Part shown: positions 25,597-33,402 of the stretch, one piece after another
Layout: the number at the start of each line of letters is the position of its first letter
Position numbering within the stretch: the stretch's first letter is position 1
Origin: Defluviitaleaceae bacterium
GTDB taxonomy: Bacteria; Bacillota; Clostridia; Lachnospirales; WQUN01
Reading direction: 5' to 3'
Length of the DNA stretch: 64,000 nucleotides
NCBI GenBank assembly: GCA_009777845.1
Contig: WRLD01000002.1
Span: 100,074-164,073, forward strand
The notes under the pieces: model-generated
Database searches by the model: none
Told to the model about the DNA's origin: nothing
Seen by the model: only the letters and a program-made list of their open reading frames with translations
Translations under genes and position numbers: made by a program

Positions 25597-26508
25597 ATGA
25601 ATCAAGAGGTTATCAGTAAATTAAGAGCCCCATTCCCCTTTGAGGCGGTAGAGGCCAAAATTCAAGTCACCAGCAAAGAAAACGGCACAGGAATGGCTGT
25701 TTTTTATTTGGACAGCCGCGCTATCCAAAATCGCTTGGACGAGGTTCTGGGGCATTTTAATTGGAAAAATCAGTATCTCGCATGGCAGAATAACGCCCAG
25801 CTCTGCGGAATCGCTGTATTTAACGCTGAACGTAATGAATGGGTGGGCAAGTTTGACGGTGCTGAATGTAGCGACATTGAGCCTATAAAGGGCGGCTTAT
25901 CCGATAGCTTCAAGCGTGCCGCCTGCATGTGGGGCATTGGCCGCTATCTGTATGAAATCGAGGGGGTATGGGTCGAGGTTGAGCAACGCGGCAAAGGCGC
26001 TTATATCAAAAGCACTCAGCAGGGCAAGCTCAAGGCTGCCTATGATACCGCCGTTAATAAAATCTTTGGCACTGGCGGCAATATTCCCATTGCAAATCCG
26101 CCTATTAAAAACAACCAACCTGCGAATACCCAACCGAAACAACAGCAACCCGCCCCGACAGCACAGCAGAATCAAGGCGGTACGCAGTCGCCCTCCTCAC
26201 CAAAAAACGCAAACGCCAAGCCGCCGCAATCAAGCCCAAGTCAACCATCTGGCGACAAACAATCCACCAAAAGTAATGTTATCCCCATGCAGAATTTCAA
26301 GATTCGCGGCATAAAGAACGCAGGAAAAGAGAGCAAGCTATTGGAGCTTTGCAGTCAAGACGGCGAGCTTATATCGGCGTATATCAGAAACCTCGAAAAG
26401 GGTATTGCTGTTGGCACTCAATTACGGAATGTCCAGCTTGAGGAAAAAGCCGATTCGTCCAGAAAATATAATTTGCTAATCGGTTATGAGCTTGCGGAAG
26501 CGGCATAA
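25597..26508 (+). CDS. Rad52/Rad22-family single-strand annealing protein
   Basis: A protein of 303 residues. Residues 1-150 have the Rad52/Rad22 pattern: YLDSRAIQNRLDEVLGHFNWKNQY, CGIAVFN, then GGLSDSFKRAACMWGIGRYLYE. Such proteins anneal complementary single strands in phage-type recombination. A Pro/Gln/Ser-rich linker (about 165-225) leads to a small C-terminal domain that could bind SSB or DNA. The YqaJ exonuclease lies just downstream, making the exonuclease plus annealing-protein pair known from phages. The ATG at 25597 follows ACGGAGGG. Confidence 0.88.
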   Translation: MNQEVISKLRAPFPFEAVEAKIQVTSKENGTGMAVFYLDSRAIQNRLDEVLGHFNWKNQYLAWQNNAQLCGIAVFNAERNEWVGKFDGAECSDIEPIKGGLSDSFKRAACMWGIGRYLYEIEGVWVEVEQRGKGAYIKSTQQGKLKAAYDTAVNKIFGTGGNIPIANPPIKNNQPANTQPKQQQPAPTAQQNQGGTQSPSSPKNANAKPPQSSPSQPSGDKQSTKSNVIPMQNFKIRGIKNAGKESKLLELCSQDGELISAYIRNLEKGIAVGTQLRNVQLEEKADSSRKYNLLIGYELAEAA

Positions 26509-26526
26509 AGAAAGGATAAATTGATT

Positions 26527-26841
26527 ATGAAAACGTACAAAAAGCATATTGAACGCAATGATTTACGCGACGCAACTCATCTTGAGGTGTCGGTTTACTA
26601 TAACAAGGGCGGCCCAAACTTCTCCTATGGTGGGACAACCCCGAGGGGATATTATCTCGCTGTCAGACCTGTTACGAGAGGAAACAACACAGTTAGTTAC
26701 GCGTTATTTAGCGGCAAGAGCCGTTTTTTGTTTGGAACCAAACGCTATACAGCCAAGCAGTTTGAACGCGCTATGGAAATGGCTAAAGGCTACGAGGACG
26801 AATTGACCGCCGCAGTAGTTGCGGAAAATAAGGCGGCGTAA
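26527..26841 (+). CDS. Small basic protein, unknown
   Basis: A protein of 104 residues; the ATG at 26527 is preferred over a TTG six bases earlier. It is basic in the first half, with GGPNFSYGGTTPRGYYLAVRPVTRG, a beta-rich stretch with many Gly and Tyr. It ends in a helix (FERAMEMAKGYEDELTAAVVA). It sits between the annealing protein and exonuclease genes, so a recombination accessory role is possible. No family is named with confidence. Confidence 0.55.
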   Translation: MKTYKKHIERNDLRDATHLEVSVYYNKGGPNFSYGGTTPRGYYLAVRPVTRGNNTVSYALFSGKSRFLFGTKRYTAKQFERAMEMAKGYEDELTAAVVAENKAA

Positions 26842-26863
26842 ATAATTTCAAGGAGGTGTCAGA

Positions 26864-27844
26864 ATGTCGGCAATCGTGCTTAAATCAACGGAGGGCTTGT
26901 CCCGCGAGGAATGGCTTGCGTACCGCAGCCTTGGTATTGGCGGCTCTGATGCCTCCGTGGTTTGCGGTGTCAATAAATATAAATCCCCGATAGAGCTTTG
27001 GCTAGAAAAAACTGGACAAGCGCCCCCACAGGAAGCAGGGGAAGCGGCTCATTGGGGGACACTTTTAGAACCGTTGATACGTGAGGAATTTACCCAACGT
27101 AGCGGTATTAAAGTAATCACCGTAAATCAGATTCTACAAAGCCGCGAATATCCGTTTATGCTTGCCAATCTTGATGGCGTTTGTCGTTGCCCGACACATG
27201 GAAAATGCGTTTTTGAGGCGAAAACGGCTAATGCGTTTAAGGCGGGCGAGTGGGACGGCGATTTTGTTCCGCAGGAATATTATTTGCAAGTTCAGCATTA
27301 CCTTTGTGTCACGGGCTACAACGGCGCATATATCGCTGTGCTTATCGGCGGGAATGCGTTTCAATGGAGGTTTGTTGAACGTGACGAGGAAGTAATTTCT
27401 ATGCTGATAAAGCGCGAGCGTGATTTCTGGACACTTGTACAGGACGATGTTCCGCCGCCGCCAGACGGCTCAAATGCCTGCGCGAGGTTTCTCGCCAAAC
27501 GATACCCAAACAGCGAGCCTGCGTCAAAAATCGAATTGCCCGATTCTGCCGCCGACTTAATACATCAATATAACGAGGCGAGCGAGCAGGTGGAAATCTT
27601 CACTGAGCAGAAGCAGAAAGCCTCAAATTTGTTAAAGCATATGCTAGGCGAGCATGAAACAGGCACTATCGGCGGCGATTTTGTTAAATGGGTAACGGTT
27701 ACGCAGGAGCGATTTAACGCCAAGCTGTTGGAAGCGGAGCAACCGGAAATCCATGCAAAATACACCGTTAAATCAACGTATAGGCGGTTTAGTATTTCAA
27801 ATAAATCAAAGGGGAGTCAGTTATGTATGAGGTCGATTTCATAG
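26864..27844 (+). CDS. YqaJ-family phage-type exonuclease
   Basis: A protein of 326 residues. REEWLAYRSLGIGGSDASVVCGVNKY is the YqaJ opening block (lambda-exonuclease fold), and CVFEAKTA carries the E-x-K of the PD-(D/E)xK active site. LQVQHYLCVTGYNGAYIAVLIGG follows as in the family. It would resect double-stranded ends to feed the Rad52-type protein. The family usually ends near RRFSI; here about 14 extra residues follow, reading through a strong internal ribosome binding site for a small frame. AAGGAGGTG precedes the ATG at 26864. Confidence 0.9.
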   Translation: MSAIVLKSTEGLSREEWLAYRSLGIGGSDASVVCGVNKYKSPIELWLEKTGQAPPQEAGEAAHWGTLLEPLIREEFTQRSGIKVITVNQILQSREYPFMLANLDGVCRCPTHGKCVFEAKTANAFKAGEWDGDFVPQEYYLQVQHYLCVTGYNGAYIAVLIGGNAFQWRFVERDEEVISMLIKRERDFWTLVQDDVPPPPDGSNACARFLAKRYPNSEPASKIELPDSAADLIHQYNEASEQVEIFTEQKQKASNLLKHMLGEHETGTIGGDFVKWVTVTQERFNAKLLEAEQPEIHAKYTVKSTYRRFSISNKSKGSQLCMRSIS

Positions 27845-27888
27845 TTGGGTATGCTTGCTCGAGAATTAAAATTCACTTAAAGGCGTAA
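27823..27888 (+). CDS. Possible 21-residue protein overlapping the YqaJ gene end
   Basis: AAAGGGGAGTC lies about seven bases before an ATG at 27823, inside the end of the YqaJ gene in another frame. The peptide MYEVDFIVGYACSRIKIHLK(A) ends at TAA 27886. The good initiation signal suggests that a gene starts here, perhaps cut short when the following region was rearranged. Confidence 0.35.
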   Translation: MYEVDFIVGYACSRIKIHLKA

Positions 27889-27903
27889 AAAGGTGGGGTA
27901 AAT

Positions 27904-28146
27904 TTGCATAATGAACTATCCATAATGGAAGTCGCAAGGCTTTGTAATATCCACACGAAAGACACCGCAAAGGCAGAGCTTAGGTGCAGATGCCCTTTTT
28001 GTGACCGTGGGCGGGGAAAGCTGACGGCATCTATCAATAGGGACAAAGGGCTGTTTTATTGTTTTCGCTGTGGTGAGGGGTTGAATGCTGTTACATTGTA
28101 CTCTAAGGTTTTTGGGGTGGGAGTGGGGTGTAGGGGGGTGGCGTAA
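27904..28146 (+). pseudogene. Truncated primase-type zinc ribbon (CHC2-like)
   Basis: An 80-residue frame starting at a TTG at 27904 after AAGGTGGGG. It has CPFC and FYCFRCGEG, spaced as in the N-terminal zinc ribbon of DnaG-type primases; the complete primase at 34963-36075 has CPFC and CNSCG at the same spacing. After ALYSKVFG-like residues the frame runs into a G-rich, degenerate end (GVGVGCRGVA) and no catalytic domain follows. It looks like the 5' stub of a primase gene cut when the cargo region was inserted, though a free-standing zinc ribbon protein is possible. Confidence 0.55.
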
Positions 28147-28151
28147 GGGGC

Positions 28152-28190
28152 AAACAAAAACTCGCCACAGTTTTAGGGGCTGTGGCGGGT
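28152..28190 (-). terminator. Intrinsic terminator of the leftward cargo operon
   Basis: On the minus strand ACCCGCCACAG pairs with CTGTGGCGAGT, followed by TTTTTGTTT. It ends transcription coming from the radical SAM gene and also marks the meeting point with the rightward module. Confidence 0.75.
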
Positions 28191-28331
28191 TGGGGGTGGG
28201 GATTTGGCTTATAATGCGAGGTTCAAGAGAATGCTGGTAATCATTGACTCTTTTCATAGGGAGGTTAAAGGACATTCAGTGGATACACTATTTTGCTCAT
28301 ATTGCATGTTGTAAAGGTGTCTTTAGCTTCA

Positions 28332-29237
28332 CTATATATTAAATCTTGCAAGTTGGGCATTGCCTATGACTTTATACGCACTAATAATATTATTAAACAC
28401 ATCACTACTATTGAAAATATGATGGTTATTTAAACACGGCGACACATAGTTATTTGGGTAAACTCTTACTGCACATACTTGCTCCGCACAACTCTCATAA
28501 TGTGGACAATCATTGCACGATTTACGCCAAATAATATGGCTATATGAGGATGCCTTTATTCGCAAAGCCTGATGTTCATTAAAACGTTCGATAAGTGTAG
28601 GCGTAGAGGATATTAATATATTCCGAAAATCTCTTTTATTTGCATAATCGTTAAGTGAATCCTCTACTCGTTTATACTCATTATTTTTTGTCTTTGGTAA
28701 TGCACTCATTAAATCGACAGAAAATCCTAGATTAATAAAATGCTCCGTTAAAGCGGGAAACTCATCTATATTATCATCGGTTACAACAATATTGATGGTC
28801 ACATTTTTTTTGGATGCATTATAATCACTTAATGTTTTTAAATATAAATTTGGATTAACTGCCGAATATTTGTTATAGATGTTTTCATTTAACGATGTAA
28901 TGGACACGCTAATTCTATCTAAATATGAACCAGCCGTTTCAAGAACGCAGTTCAAGTTTTCCCCGTTTGATGTTATGCTTAAATTAACATTTGGAACTTT
29001 TTTCTTGATATGTCGTATAATCTCTACTATTTTGCCGTGAAGCGTGGGTTCGCCACCCGTTAGCGAAATTCGATTTATACCAAGCTTATTAACGGCATCA
29101 ATACATGTTGATATGGTATCTAAAGACATTTCAGTGAATTGCTTAGTAGGCACCCCTTCACTGTGGCAGAAAAAACAATTTCCATTACAAAGAGTAGTAA
29201 GGATTAGTCTTAACGGTGGTAAAAACACTTTATTCAT
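28332..29237 (-). CDS. Radical SAM enzyme, MoaA-like
   Basis: A protein of 301 residues. Cys17-x3-Cys21-x2-Cys24 (CNGNCFFC) binds the SAM iron-sulfur cluster, and TGGEP at 60-64 contacts SAM. A C-terminal Cys set (SCNDCPHYESC, QVC, SPCL) suggests a second cluster, as in MoaA. The middle follows the MoaA barrel pattern (LTGGEPTLHG, then SVSITSLNE). It lies 12 bases after the toroid membrane gene and in the same operon as a HAD phosphatase, with no molybdenum cofactor genes nearby, so a different substrate is likely. AAGGAGATTAGGT precedes the ATG at 29237. The surrounding DNA is visibly more AT-rich than the replication module. Confidence 0.8.
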   Translation of the reverse strand: MNKVFLPPLRLILTTLCNGNCFFCHSEGVPTKQFTEMSLDTISTCIDAVNKLGINRISLTGGEPTLHGKIVEIIRHIKKKVPNVNLSITSNGENLNCVLETAGSYLDRISVSITSLNENIYNKYSAVNPNLYLKTLSDYNASKKNVTINIVVTDDNIDEFPALTEHFINLGFSVDLMSALPKTKNNEYKRVEDSLNDYANKRDFRNILISSTPTLIERFNEHQALRIKASSYSHIIWRKSCNDCPHYESCAEQVCAVRVYPNNYVSPCLNNHHIFNSSDVFNNIISAYKVIGNAQLARFNI

Positions 29238-29249
29238 ACCTAATCTCCT

Positions 29250-30746
29250 TCACCTTTTTTGCCTAAAATTATAAAATTGCGTTTTCATCCACACACAAAT
29301 CTGTTTTCCAAAGTTTATTAAGACAGCAGCTATAATTGAAGCCAGAATCGCTGCTGTAAACGAAGGGGTGAACATATTCGTTGAAATCCATGTGTTTACG
29401 AAAGGAGCAAAGGTTGGTATTATATACGGAATAAGCACAATAAAACAAATCAAGGCAATACAAATCGTCCAAATATAACCCATCTCTTTCCCCTGCTTAT
29501 TTTTCCCTAGAATAGTTTCTTCATCCTTTTTATTGCCTGGAATTTCAACAAAAATACATCCTAAGCACAGATTTTCATCAGTCGATTCGGTATCTGGGTA
29601 TAATAAATTTTTTATTGCGAAATTAGATGATTGTGTTTCCATTTGCCTAAACCAGTTTACAATTACATTCAAAGCCATTGCACTCGAAAATGTGCAGGGT
29701 TCTTCGGCATTATAATCTGCGATTTTCCAACTATCATTTCGCTTTTCTAATAACCATCTTATGACAGACACTACTTTTGGGTGAGTTAATTTTAAGCCCC
29801 ATTCAAATAAAGGCACCATTAAATACGGCATAAAAGAACAAAAATCTCTTTTTATAATCTTATACCTTGTTTGTGTGCCAGCTTTAACAAAAACCTCGGA
29901 TTTCCAACTGCTTATTTCATCTGGTATGGATTCTAAGAAATATTCAATAGCATTATTAGTTATCCTTTTAATTCGACGACCTTTTTCACCAGCGGCCTTT
30001 AATGCTTCTATTGCCCATACTGTTGCAGTTAAACTTGGTTCTCCGTCAAAGGTGAAGTATGTATCGTCCTTACACTGAGCCAATAAATATTTTTTTGCAC
30101 TCTCAATGGAAAGCTTAAAAAGAGGCATATCAGCATCAGAACTAAACGCATCTATCGATACGACTTTAGAAATAGCCTTTAAAGCAAGAGAAGTCATCGG
30201 TACGCACGATTGGAGTCCATCATGTTTTTGAAAACCCCAACCCCCGTCATTTTTGAATTGTTGCACTGAAAGCCATTTTGTGGCAGTTAATATTACTTCC
30301 TTGCTAGAGTCATCTCTTTTATGATAATTTGAAGCAATAAGTGAAATTAACGCCTTACTAGTTGTCCAAACTGATACACCTTCGTCTGCACCCCATGCAC
30401 CCTTATCATCAGCACAAATAGTGCATACACTCTTATCCTCATCTTCTTCAGGCACAAAGGTATCACGATACGAAATCAATTTATCCTGCATAATGTTACA
30501 TACGTCATTTGGAAGCAAGTGTGCTGAATACAATGCTTCTATTACAGTGGCAAGCGGGGTAGTCCTAAATCGGTCTTTTCCCTCAATAATGTAAGGAACA
30601 CTTCCGTCAGAGCGAAAACTCCTAATTAGTTTTTCGGCCATATCCGAAATGTTCACATCTTCCAAAGATTCATGTACACAAAGAAAATAGTCAACACATT
30701 TTAATCTGTCTCTAATTGCCGTCTGTATATCAACATCAACACGCAT
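29250..30746 (-). CDS. Terpenoid-cyclase/prenyltransferase alpha-alpha toroid protein with C-terminal membrane segments
   Basis: A protein of 498 residues. Residues about 160-180 contain VQQFKNDGGWGF, a QW-type motif of the squalene-hopene cyclase and prenyltransferase toroid fold, and helical pairs with similar spacing continue to about residue 370. No DxDD cyclase acid motif was seen, so it may be a binding or sensing toroid rather than a cyclase. Two hydrophobic segments near residues 435-485 (WTICIALICFIVLIPYII and AAILASIIAAVLI) anchor the end in the membrane. Located between HAD and radical SAM genes, 19 and 12 bases away. Confidence 0.6.
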   Translation of the reverse strand: MRVDVDIQTAIRDRLKCVDYFLCVHESLEDVNISDMAEKLIRSFRSDGSVPYIIEGKDRFRTTPLATVIEALYSAHLLPNDVCNIMQDKLISYRDTFVPEEDEDKSVCTICADDKGAWGADEGVSVWTTSKALISLIASNYHKRDDSSKEVILTATKWLSVQQFKNDGGWGFQKHDGLQSCVPMTSLALKAISKVVSIDAFSSDADMPLFKLSIESAKKYLLAQCKDDTYFTFDGEPSLTATVWAIEALKAAGEKGRRIKRITNNAIEYFLESIPDEISSWKSEVFVKAGTQTRYKIIKRDFCSFMPYLMVPLFEWGLKLTHPKVVSVIRWLLEKRNDSWKIADYNAEEPCTFSSAMALNVIVNWFRQMETQSSNFAIKNLLYPDTESTDENLCLGCIFVEIPGNKKDEETILGKNKQGKEMGYIWTICIALICFIVLIPYIIPTFAPFVNTWISTNMFTPSFTAAILASIIAAVLINFGKQICVWMKTQFYNFRQKR

Positions 30747-30765
30747 TATAATGTCACGTATCCTC

Positions 30766-31557
30766 TCATGAAATAGTGTTAATTAAGAAGTCATATATTC
30801 CATCTTCATCGTTAGATTTAGAAATAAAGTCGGCTACATCTTTCGCATCTTGAATCGAATTACCCATAGCCACGCCAACACCACAATTTTTTATCATTTC
30901 GATATCTTGAACATCGTCACCAAAAACCACAACATTACCTATATTTATCGTAAAAGTCCTCAAAACTATTTTTAAAGATTTATATTTTGATACTGTTGGC
31001 GAAATGATTTGTACCAATGTTCCTCTATCTGAAATCATCACCGAGTAAGGTTCATCATACAAGAATTCTTTATATTTTGAACTTAAATGTAAATTCTCAG
31101 AAAAGAATAATAATCTTTTCACATTAAACTCTGTTAAATCAATTTCATCTAGGTGTCGAAACTGAGAATCTTTCCATTTTGTAGATAAATCAAAGTTTGT
31201 ATATACTTCATCATCTATTTCACAGGCAAATTTACATTCAGAAAACTTGTGAGTCATTTTCTTTAATATATCAAAAATGTTACCTCCACACATTGTGTCA
31301 CGATGAATATTCACATTGCCAATGTATATTTCAGCACCATTATCAAGGATAATGGCATCGTACATAAATAAAATAGGGAGAACATTAATTACACTTCTGT
31401 ATGAGCGTGACGTGGCAAGGATTATTTTAACTCCTCTACGACGTAAATTAATTAATAATTCAGAAATATTATTACTTATTGTATATTTCGATGTTAGCAG
31501 TGAGCCGTCTAAATCAAGAACGATTGCATTTATCTTTATTTTGCCGATATATGCCAT
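30766..31557 (-). CDS. HAD-superfamily hydrolase, Cof-like subfamily
   Basis: A protein of 263 residues. LDLDGSLLT near residue 15 is motif I (DxD), ILATSRSYRSV is motif II, and VVFGDDVQDIEM with VAMGNS is motif IV. These identify a Cof/IIB-type phosphatase, a group that removes phosphate from sugars, nucleotides or cofactors. It is the first gene of the cargo operon, after GAGGGGCAG. Its product or substrate may be linked to the radical SAM enzyme, but nothing shows which. The 297 bases upstream (31558-31854) hold no gene; a clear promoter could not be picked out. Confidence 0.85.
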   Translation of the reverse strand: MAYIGKIKINAIVLDLDGSLLTSKYTISNNISELLINLRRRGVKIILATSRSYRSVINVLPILFMYDAIILDNGAEIYIGNVNIHRDTMCGGNIFDILKKMTHKFSECKFACEIDDEVYTNFDLSTKWKDSQFRHLDEIDLTEFNVKRLLFFSENLHLSSKYKEFLYDEPYSVMISDRGTLVQIISPTVSKYKSLKIVLRTFTINIGNVVVFGDDVQDIEMIKNCGVGVAMGNSIQDAKDVADFISKSNDEDGIYDFLINTIS

Positions 31558-31854
31558 GAACTCTGCCCCTCATAAATCCTACATTATCTTGAGAAAAATA
31601 ACTTCACCTATGTGCTTCATCGGCATAACATATTACTTTTTACATCTCGACATGGTATATTTTACCATTATGATTAACTTTAGGCAATATGCCAAAAATT
31701 TGTTGTGCCAAGAAGTCGGGAGAAGTTACTGTTATTCGATTCTTAGAAGCCATCGCAAGAATTAACCTCAGCCCAACGCATAAACTCCCATTACTTGCCA
31801 AATACACAACTAAAATTCAACAAACCTAGAGACCCACCATCCCCGAAATACCCA

Positions 31855-32178
31855 CTACCCCCTAATCCCCCGAATCATCCGTCTTAAAATCCCCACCTGC
31901 ACCACATCCATATCTCGCAGGCACTGCGAAATATCCTCAATCCATTTCTCTTTTAGCGAGCCATCGGAATCCTCTATCGGCAATAGGTCGTCCATTTTGA
32001 GGCTGTATTTTCGGCATAGCTCCATTAGCTTTTCTAGGCTTATGCCTCTTGTGCCTCGCTCAATGGCAGAGATATACTGTGCCTCAACGCCAAGCTCCAA
32101 CGCAAATTCCTCTTGGGTCATGGCAAGTGCTTTTCTAAACTTCTTTATATTTTGGCTAAGTAATAGGTTAGCTTTCAT
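31855..32178 (-). CDS. XRE-type HTH transcriptional regulator
   Basis: A protein of 107 residues from the ATG at 32178 (AAGGACG upstream). Residues 8-62 form the XRE/Cro helix-turn-helix: NIKKFRKALAMTQEEFALEL, then VEAQYISAIERGTRGISLEKL. A short C-terminal helical tail may allow dimerisation. It sits just upstream of the cargo operon on the same strand, so it may control that operon or itself. The gap to the HAD start is 297 bases, enough for a separate promoter. Confidence 0.85.
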   Translation of the reverse strand: MKANLLLSQNIKKFRKALAMTQEEFALELGVEAQYISAIERGTRGISLEKLMELCRKYSLKMDDLLPIEDSDGSLKEKWIEDISQCLRDMDVVQVGILRRMIRGIRG

Positions 32179-32320
32179 GTAAAAACACGTCCTTGCCAGT
32201 ATTCTACAATAACTGCAACTTATAGTACACATACATCAAGCTAGAGTTTTGTGGATATATTTAATGCTATTAGTTGGTTTATGTAAAAAACTGGACAAAA
32301 CATAGTTTTTGTATCGAATA

Positions 32321-32365
32321 AACGGAGCGGAAAATCTGAGTGTTATTCTCAAATTTTCCGCTCCG
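32321..32365 (-). terminator. Long hairpin after the Rpn-type gene
   Basis: ACGGAGCGGAAAATCTGAG (32321-32339) pairs with 32347-32365 with one mismatch around a 7-base loop. On the minus strand it is followed by TTTATTC. It lies 37 bases after the Rpn gene stop, consistent with a terminator. Confidence 0.65.
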
Positions 32366-32401
32366 TTGTCGTCCCTTGCCATATTTAGCTTAGTGTTCCC
32401 C

Positions 32402-33331
32402 TTACAGCGATTCAACAAAGTCAGCGGACAAGCCTGTGAACCTTATTATTTTTTCGATAGGCTCGCCGTATGATAGCATCAATTTTGCTGTTTCTACTTT
32501 TAATATTTGTTGCCCCTCAAGGAATCCTTGATTTTGACCCTCAAGGAATCCTCGATTTTGCCCCTCAATAAACCCCTGATTCTGCCCATCAAGAAAGCTC
32601 TGTTGATTTTCCGCCACCCTAATAGCCTCGGCTTTTTCCAATTCCGCAATCACGATTTTTTCCTCCTCCGCCATGTTTGTAAATTCGATTACTTGACTGG
32701 CTTTTTTGATATAATCCGGCGCGGTTCTGTCAACCACGCCTTTGTTGAAATAGTCTAGCCAATGCCCTTGGTTTGCTGTTAGGCCTTGATTTTTGGTAAG
32801 CTCAAAAAATGCAACCTTTACCAAATCTCGTTCATAACGGCGTTGATGTTTTATGTCGTAAAATTCAAAAATATGCAAGGCATCATCGTCTGCGCCGTCG
32901 GTCTTTTGAAAGTGCGTATAGCCCAAAATATTTAAGGCATACACAGGTCGTAGGCTCGAATATCTGTTTGGCCGACCCTCGGAATCCAACAGCATCGCGC
33001 CCGCCTTATTGTAGTTTCGACAAAAACGGTCAAAGGGATAATAAACGGCGCGTTCGTCAAAGAATTTTGAGGCGCGAATTTGACATTCTGACACAAAATC
33101 CGCAATCTTGAACGAGGCGGCTATATCCTTAATAGTGGGGCGCAGTCTAAATATTTCCTTGCCCTCCAGTATTTCCTTGTAATCGGAAATGCTGTAGGGG
33201 TTCTCAATTACGAGGTTTTCGACCTCGACCTCGTAGAAATCGCTGATAAGCCCCTGCAAAATATCCTTATTTTCTTCGCTAGACAGCGTTTTTTTGAACG
33301 CAAGGTCATTTGTTGGTTTTACTTTTCCCAT
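32402..33331 (-). CDS. Rpn-family PD-(D/E)xK nuclease / putative transposase
   Basis: A protein of 309 residues starting MGKVKPTNDLAFKKTLSSEENKD, a typical start for the Rpn/PDDEXK transposase-like family. FKIADFVSECQIRASKFFDERAVYY carries the D...E-x-Q core. These proteins are promiscuous nucleases linked to recombination or phage defence rather than true transposases. About residues 245-275 are tandem 8-residue repeats of the type GFLEGQNQ, encoded by 24-base repeats at 32513-32605. Copy number change there would alter length in frame. The C-terminal helix follows the repeats. ATAGGGAGTTG precedes the ATG. Confidence 0.85.
   Translation of the reverse strand: MGKVKPTNDLAFKKTLSSEENKDILQGLISDFYEVEVENLVIENPYSISDYKEILEGKEIFRLRPTIKDIAASFKIADFVSECQIRASKFFDERAVYYPFDRFCRNYNKAGAMLLDSEGRPNRYSSLRPVYALNILGYTHFQKTDGADDDALHIFEFYDIKHQRRYERDLVKVAFFELTKNQGLTANQGHWLDYFNKGVVDRTAPDYIKKASQVIEFTNMAEEEKIVIAELEKAEAIRVAENQQSFLDGQNQGFIEGQNRGFLEGQNQGFLEGQQILKVETAKLMLSYGEPIEKIIRFTGLSADFVESL
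32513..32605 (-). repeat. 24-bp tandem repeats inside the Rpn-type gene
   Basis: About four degenerate copies of a 24-base unit encode GFLEGQNQ-type octapeptides. Similar simple expansions are found in three transfer genes of this window. Confidence 0.75.
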
Positions 33332-33402
33332 TATTTCAACTCCCTATAAGTCTATTATAGCAAGCCTCAATCCGTTTTTCAATTACGCTTTTGCCCCGCT
33401 TT

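Noticed and set aside
28332..29237. Prokaryotic viperin
   Set aside because: The cluster motif and C-terminal Cys set follow MoaA-like enzymes; the viperin-specific motifs I know are not visible and no kinase partner is present.
32513..32605. CRISPR-like array
   Set aside because: The repeats are contiguous, code in frame and have no spacers.
32402..33331. Active insertion sequence
   Set aside because: Rpn-type proteins are nucleases without terminal inverted repeats; none were found around this gene.
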